In this document: positions 60,286-64,000 of the stretch, piece by piece
How positions within the stretch are numbered: position 1 is the first letter of the stretch
Layout of the letters: each line of letters opens with the position of its first letter
Origin: Phycisphaeraceae bacterium
GTDB lineage: Bacteria > Planctomycetota > Phycisphaerae > Phycisphaerales > UBA1924
Assembly: GCA_019636535.1 (NCBI GenBank)
Contig: JAHBXK010000004.1
Coordinates: 1 to 64,000 of the forward strand
Length of the DNA stretch: 64,000 nt
Reading direction: 5' to 3'
Notes under the pieces: model-generated
The model's input: the letters and a program-made list of their open reading frames with translations, nothing else
Databases searched by the model: none
What the model was told of the DNA's origin: nothing
Made by a program: the position numbers and the translations under genes

Positions 60286-63117
60286 TCACAGGCACGACTG
60301 GCCGAGGCTCGGGTTCCAGAGGCCAAGGAAGTCGAGCAGGTCGGCCAGATCGACGATGCCATTGCCGTTGAAGTCGCCGTTGGTTCCCGGAGACACGGAT
60401 TGGCCGAGCGACGGGTTCCACAGCGCGAGGAACGAGAGGAGATCGGCCAGATCGACGACACCGTCGCTGTTGATGTCGGCGGGGCAGCAGTTCACGCCGA
60501 CGCACGAGGTCACGCCCTGCGTCCATGAGCCCGCCGCGCACTCGTCCTCGATCACGATCGAGCAGGCGGACCCGACGCAGCAAGCCCCGACGACCTCCAC
60601 AAGCAGATTGACCGTGCCCGTGCCCGAGAGACCGGCGGATGTTCCGCCCACGCGGAACATGTATGTCTGGCCGGCGGTGACGTTGGTCACGACCGGCAGC
60701 GCGAAGTCGTCGCAGCCGAGCAGCGTGCCCGGCGGACAGGACGTCCCCTGGTACATCGCCAGCCGGATGGAGAAGTTGCCCGAGTAACTCGCGGTGAGCC
60801 GGCCGGTGATCGGGGCGGTCCACGAGTACCAGACGTCGTTGTGGATCGAGCCGGCGGCGGGGCACCCGCTGGCGGGGAACGACTGGTTCGCCGAGGTGGT
60901 GGCGTTGACGGTGTTCACGCTCTTGGCGCCCGCGGTGTTGCCCCAGGAGATCGGCGCCGAACACTCGTCGTTCGACGGAGGCGATGCGGCGAGGATGGTG
61001 AACGCGTTGATTGCCTGGAGCGAAGAGTCGTTGCCGTCGGTGTTGAAGATCGTGAGGGTGCGCTGGCCGAGCGCTGCGCCGGACGAGATCACCACGCTGA
61101 CACCTGTCACCTCTGTGCCGAGCGCATCGACGACCGGCGTGCCGGTGAAGGTCACGCCCGATCCCGACATTGCGAACTGCGAGATGGTCTTGACGTTCTT
61201 GAGGTTTGTTCCGTAGACGGTGATGGGGACGGTTGCGCTGCGCGCGCCAGAGTTGGGAACCAGCGCCTGGAACTGTGTGGTGGCCCCGAAGACCCGGACC
61301 TTGATCGTGTCGAAGCCCTGCATGCCGTTGCTGTCGGTCACACGCAGTCGTACGTCGTAGACGCCGTTCGAGGGATACTGGAACGTCGGCCTCGGCTGAC
61401 CGATGGTCTCGAACACTCCGTCACCGTCGAGATCCCAGTCATAGGCGGTCGGGAAGATGCTTGCGCCCACCTCGGTCACCTGCGAGTTCGGCACGCCGTT
61501 GAAGTAGGCCGTGGTGTTGGCCGCGACGCGCTTGTTGATGCCCGCCACCGCCCACGGCGGCGCCATGGATGTGCCGACGCGGATGAGCAGGTCGTAGAGT
61601 TGTGTCGTCAGGTTGGGGTTGGTTTCGAACGGGTTGGTGTAGCCGGCGTTCCGCACCAGGACCAGGTACGTGCCGGCCGAGAGCGACCGCGTGATCGTCT
61701 CGGCCTGGCCGATGGCGGTATCGACCGCCTGCTCGATCAGCGTGCCGACCGAGTTGTGCAGCGACAACTGGATGTTCCCCGCCGCGGTCGCGTCAACCGT
61801 CGGGGTCGGGGAGCCGTTGGCGCCGGTGCATCCGCCCATCGAGCTCTGCTGGTCGTTCGCGTACACGCCGCCCGTCGGCGTCACGGTGATGGTGACGCTG
61901 CGTGTGCCGGTCAGCGTGAACTTGAACCAGTCGTCCTGATTCTGGTTCGGCGAGGCGACGCGGTTGAGTGCCAGGTCCCGCTCGATGACGCTCCGATCCG
62001 AAGGAGAGGTCAAGGTGCCGAAGTCGTGCGCGAGCGCCGACGTCTGGTTGCCGCTGAAGCGGTCGCCGTAGTTGTGTGCCACGGCCCGCCGCTCGTCGAT
62101 CGTGAGCGCGATCGGCGTCGCGGTGATGGTCGGCTCCATGATTTTGGTCTGGTTGCACGGGACGGCGTGGAAGTAACCCAAGCCGTGGCCGTGCTCGTGG
62201 CTGACGGTGTTGCGCAGGTAGCGGTAGTCGTTGTTCGCGTTGCGATAGAACGTCCCGGGCGTGACGTCGGTGAAATAGGACGTGTTGAGGCACATGTCGC
62301 CCCCGCCCAGCGTTGCGCCGCCGAGTGTCGATGGGAAGGCGTTGTACCCGAGCACGCCGTTCACGCCGAGCGAGATACCGCCGATCCGGATGTCGCCTCG
62401 AGTGGCCACGCGGGTTGTCGAACTCGACATGGACGTGTTGTCGTCGGCGACTTCTTCGTACTCGACGCCTCCGTACTTGCGCCACGCGGCGAGCGCCTGG
62501 CGGATGAACTCGCGTCCGCGGTCGGGGTCGGAACCGAACACGAAAGCCAGCGCCGAGTTGAGATTGTTCGGCGCGGGGCTGAATCCCGAGGCCGCCATCC
62601 CCCACACCGCCGTGCCACCCACGGGTTGATCCGCCGGGAATGAGTACGTCAGGCGGGCACGCTTGCCCTGCCCCGGCAAACCCTGCAATCCGTCATCGAC
62701 CCACACTCTCCCGCTGGAAGACTCGGTGAAGAACCGGTCTCCCATCTCATCGTCGAATGAGCCGGGGGGGCGGAGAAGGTAGTCCTTCATCGCCGCTTCC
62801 AACTGCTCGTCGGTTGCCTCGGCCGCAAAGCAGGTGTTGGCCCACCGAAGATGGTTCACCAAGTGCCGGCGAACCCGTTCGGGCCGATCGAACTCGGACG
62901 CGATGCGGTCGATCACCCGATCGATCTGGGCCTGGATCGGATGCACGTCGTCACGGATGAGCGAGACGGACGGCGGGGCGCTAAGCGACTCGACTACGGC
63001 GTGCACCGGAGCATCGCCGCCGCTGCGCGCAGCTATGGGGGCGTACGCGAACACCATCGCCGCGGGACAGGCAGCGAGCACGAACAACAACCTGATCGCG
63101 ATGGCGAACCTCGACAT
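60286..63117 (-). CDS. Secreted matrixin-like metalloprotease with PKD and dockerin modules
   Basis: ATG 63117 begins a signal peptide (IAIRLLFVLAACPAAMVFAY). The zinc site HEHGHGLGYFHAVPC (about residues 303-317) is HExGHxLGxxH of the matrixin type, and IMEP about ten residues on is the likely Met-turn. A pre-peptidase C-terminal-like domain follows (DWFKFTLTGTRSVTITVTPT). A PKD domain follows (DWDLDGDGVFETIGQPRPTF) and then a TIG-like region. The end is [20 protein letters not shown] then GNGIVDLADLLDFLGLWNPS. It is 943 residues. Residues 30-240 look like a propeptide or domain of unknown role. It acts outside the cytoplasm. Confidence 0.88.
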   Translation of the reverse strand: MSRFAIAIRLLFVLAACPAAMVFAYAPIAARSGGDAPVHAVVESLSAPPSVSLIRDDVHPIQAQIDRVIDRIASEFDRPERVRRHLVNHLRWANTCFAAEATDEQLEAAMKDYLLRPPGSFDDEMGDRFFTESSSGRVWVDDGLQGLPGQGKRARLTYSFPADQPVGGTAVWGMAASGFSPAPNNLNSALAFVFGSDPDRGREFIRQALAAWRKYGGVEYEEVADDNTSMSSSTTRVATRGDIRIGGISLGVNGVLGYNAFPSTLGGATLGGGDMCLNTSYFTDVTPGTFYRNANNDYRYLRNTVSHEHGHGLGYFHAVPCNQTKIMEPTITATPIALTIDERRAVAHNYGDRFSGNQTSALAHDFGTLTSPSDRSVIERDLALNRVASPNQNQDDWFKFTLTGTRSVTITVTPTGGVYANDQQSSMGGCTGANGSPTPTVDATAAGNIQLSLHNSVGTLIEQAVDTAIGQAETITRSLSAGTYLVLVRNAGYTNPFETNPNLTTQLYDLLIRVGTSMAPPWAVAGINKRVAANTTAYFNGVPNSQVTEVGASIFPTAYDWDLDGDGVFETIGQPRPTFQYPSNGVYDVRLRVTDSNGMQGFDTIKVRVFGATTQFQALVPNSGARSATVPITVYGTNLKNVKTISQFAMSGSGVTFTGTPVVDALGTEVTGVSVVISSGAALGQRTLTIFNTDGNDSSLQAINAFTILAASPPSNDECSAPISWGNTAGAKSVNTVNATTSANQSFPASGCPAAGSIHNDVWYSWTAPITGRLTASYSGNFSIRLAMYQGTSCPPGTLLGCDDFALPVVTNVTAGQTYMFRVGGTSAGLSGTGTVNLLVEVVGACCVGSACSIVIEDECAAGSWTQGVTSCVGVNCCPADINSDGVVDLADLLSFLALWNPSLGQSVSPGTNGDFNGNGIVDLADLLDFLGLWNPSLGQSCL

Positions 63118-63450
63118 CTTCAATGGGCCTCAAGACGGAGCGAGCGGCACGAACCCCCAGCGGAGTGCTCTAGTGTCCACGCTGTACGCACGCGGGCAAA
63201 CGACGGTCGAGAAAAGCCGGCCGACACCATGAAACCTGCGTGCTTTACGGACTTTGTCATGACTTATCGGGCCTTCCTTGCCTGTAACTGCCTGCCCGAC
63301 GGGTCGTGTTTTCGCCCTATAGTCGGCCCCGATCCATGACAGGACACGAACGGCCGTTCCGACCCGCGGCTCTCGGGCCTGTCGAAAGCGTCCGCTTCAT
63401 CCTTGATATGGATCGGTCGGAACGACCCCCACCTTGCACGGAGCACGCTC
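63118..63450. other. Divergent region between the protease and dihydrolipoyl dehydrogenase genes
   Basis: No gene is supported here. No clear promoter or repeat was seen. Confidence 0.5.
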
Positions 63451-64000
63451 GTGGCAGACGCCCCCCCTCCCGGTTCTTCGTCCGGTTCGAACCAGTTCGA
63501 TGTTGTCGTGATCGGCGGCGGCCCGGCGGGCTACGTCGCGGCGATCCGCGCTTCGCAGCTCGGTTTCAAGACCGCGATCATCGAGCGCGCCAAACTCGGC
63601 GGCGTGTGCCTCAACTGGGGCTGCATCCCCTCCAAGGCGCTCTTGGCCAACGCCGAACTGGTCGAGAAGATCAAGACCCAGGACGACCAGAAGTTCTGGG
63701 GGCTGAAGATCAGCGGCGAAGTCGGCTTCGACTGGGACCGCATCATCGGCCGCTCGCGCGACGTCGCGGCGAAACTCAACAAGGGCGTTGAGTTCCTGAT
63801 GAAGAAGAACAAGGTGACGCACTTCGTCGGCAACGGCAAGATCGTCGCGGGGCGCAAGGGCTCGCAGCCGTGCAAGGTCGAGGTGCAGGAGTGCAAGGTC
63901 CAGGAGGAACTGACCAGCGCCCCCGCCGAGCCGGGCAAGACCACGCAGACGCTCACGGCCAACCACGTCATCGTCGCCACCGGCTCGGTGGCTCGTGATC
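63451..64000 (+). CDS. lpdA: Dihydrolipoyl dehydrogenase, N-terminal part (runs off the window)
   Basis: E3 oxidises dihydrolipoamide of 2-oxoacid dehydrogenase complexes with FAD and NAD. The FAD site is DVVVIGGGPAGYVAAIRASQ. The redox Cys pair is C53 and C58 in LGGVCLNWGCIPSKALL. NHVIVATGS near the window end is the usual next motif. It starts at GTG 63451 and continues past 64000. An insert rich in Lys/Gln (about 130-160) sits before the NHVIVATGS motif. Confidence 0.92.
   Translation, partial: MADAPPPGSSSGSNQFDVVVIGGGPAGYVAAIRASQLGFKTAIIERAKLGGVCLNWGCIPSKALLANAELVEKIKTQDDQKFWGLKISGEVGFDWDRIIGRSRDVAAKLNKGVEFLMKKNKVTHFVGNGKIVAGRKGSQPCKVEVQECKVQEELTSAPAEPGKTTQTLTANHVIVATGSVARD

Overview
The window is high-GC DNA that looks like a chromosome segment of a planctomycete, most likely of the Phycisphaerae. 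The basis is inference from content. Five predicted exported proteins carry the EF-hand-type dockerin-like repeat D-x-N-x-DG-x-V-DLADLLDFL-x-x-WN-x-x-LG that is common in that group. There is a prepilin-like secreted protein of the kind planctomycetes hold in many copies. The housekeeping genes (tuf, rpmG, secE, nusG, ftsK, nuoD, acpP/fabF) stand in small scattered groups. No sequence search was run, so all family names rest on motifs read by eye.

Layout. Bases 1-3765 are accessory. They hold a 5'-truncated RHS gene with an embedded dockerin pair and an AT-richer C-terminal domain containing HExxH, an AT-rich membrane/zinc-ribbon gene that may be its immunity partner, short dispersed repeats, and a scrap of an IS256-type transposase. 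Bases 3765-8827 hold a MATE exporter and FtsK. Bases 8828-10800 form a repeat-rich island with one orphan gene. Bases 10807-14513 hold the translation/export block on the minus strand: tRNA-Thr, tuf, rpmG, tRNA-Trp, secE, nusG. A perfect parS-like palindrome lies just beyond it at 14682-14697. Bases 14716-20935 hold a lipoprotein, two Pro/Ala-rich exported proteins (one FecR-like), a hypothetical gene and a HEPN/Abi-like gene. Bases 21120-24363 hold rsmD, a DUF433/DUF5615 toxin-antitoxin pair, nuoD and a frameshifted second DUF433 gene. Bases 24564-32170 hold dockerin-bearing exported proteins, a prepilin-like protein and an Lrp/AsnC regulator. Bases 32636-38920 hold ispD, an ArsR-type regulator with an SRPBCC protein, a Phd/PIN toxin-antitoxin pair with a twin-palindrome operator, and a PEPK-linker dockerin protein. 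Bases 38936-49448 hold fabF, acpP, a DUF1444 gene, queC with a DUF167 gene, a phosphohexomutase, a degenerate HD-GYP protein, a 6-pyruvoyltetrahydropterin synthase paralogue and ppk1. Bases 49479-56226 hold a DASS transporter and the sulfate-activation genes sat, cysC and a PAP phosphatase. Bases 56321-64000 hold two divergent paralogous membrane proteins, a matrixin-type secreted protease with PKD and dockerin modules, and the start of a dihydrolipoyl dehydrogenase gene.

How the genes work together. The sulfate genes form a functional set: ATP to APS to PAPS, with removal of PAP, and possibly anion import and a membrane exporter. tuf, rpmG, secE and nusG are a classic co-linear translation/secretion block. 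The dockerin proteins share a C-terminal module but no scaffold protein is visible. The most interesting unexplained items are the RHS toxin/immunity candidate, the dispersed hairpin repeat family with compensatory stem changes (two long inverted copies bracket 12 kb of core genes), the parS-like site, and several symmetric operators in divergent promoter regions.
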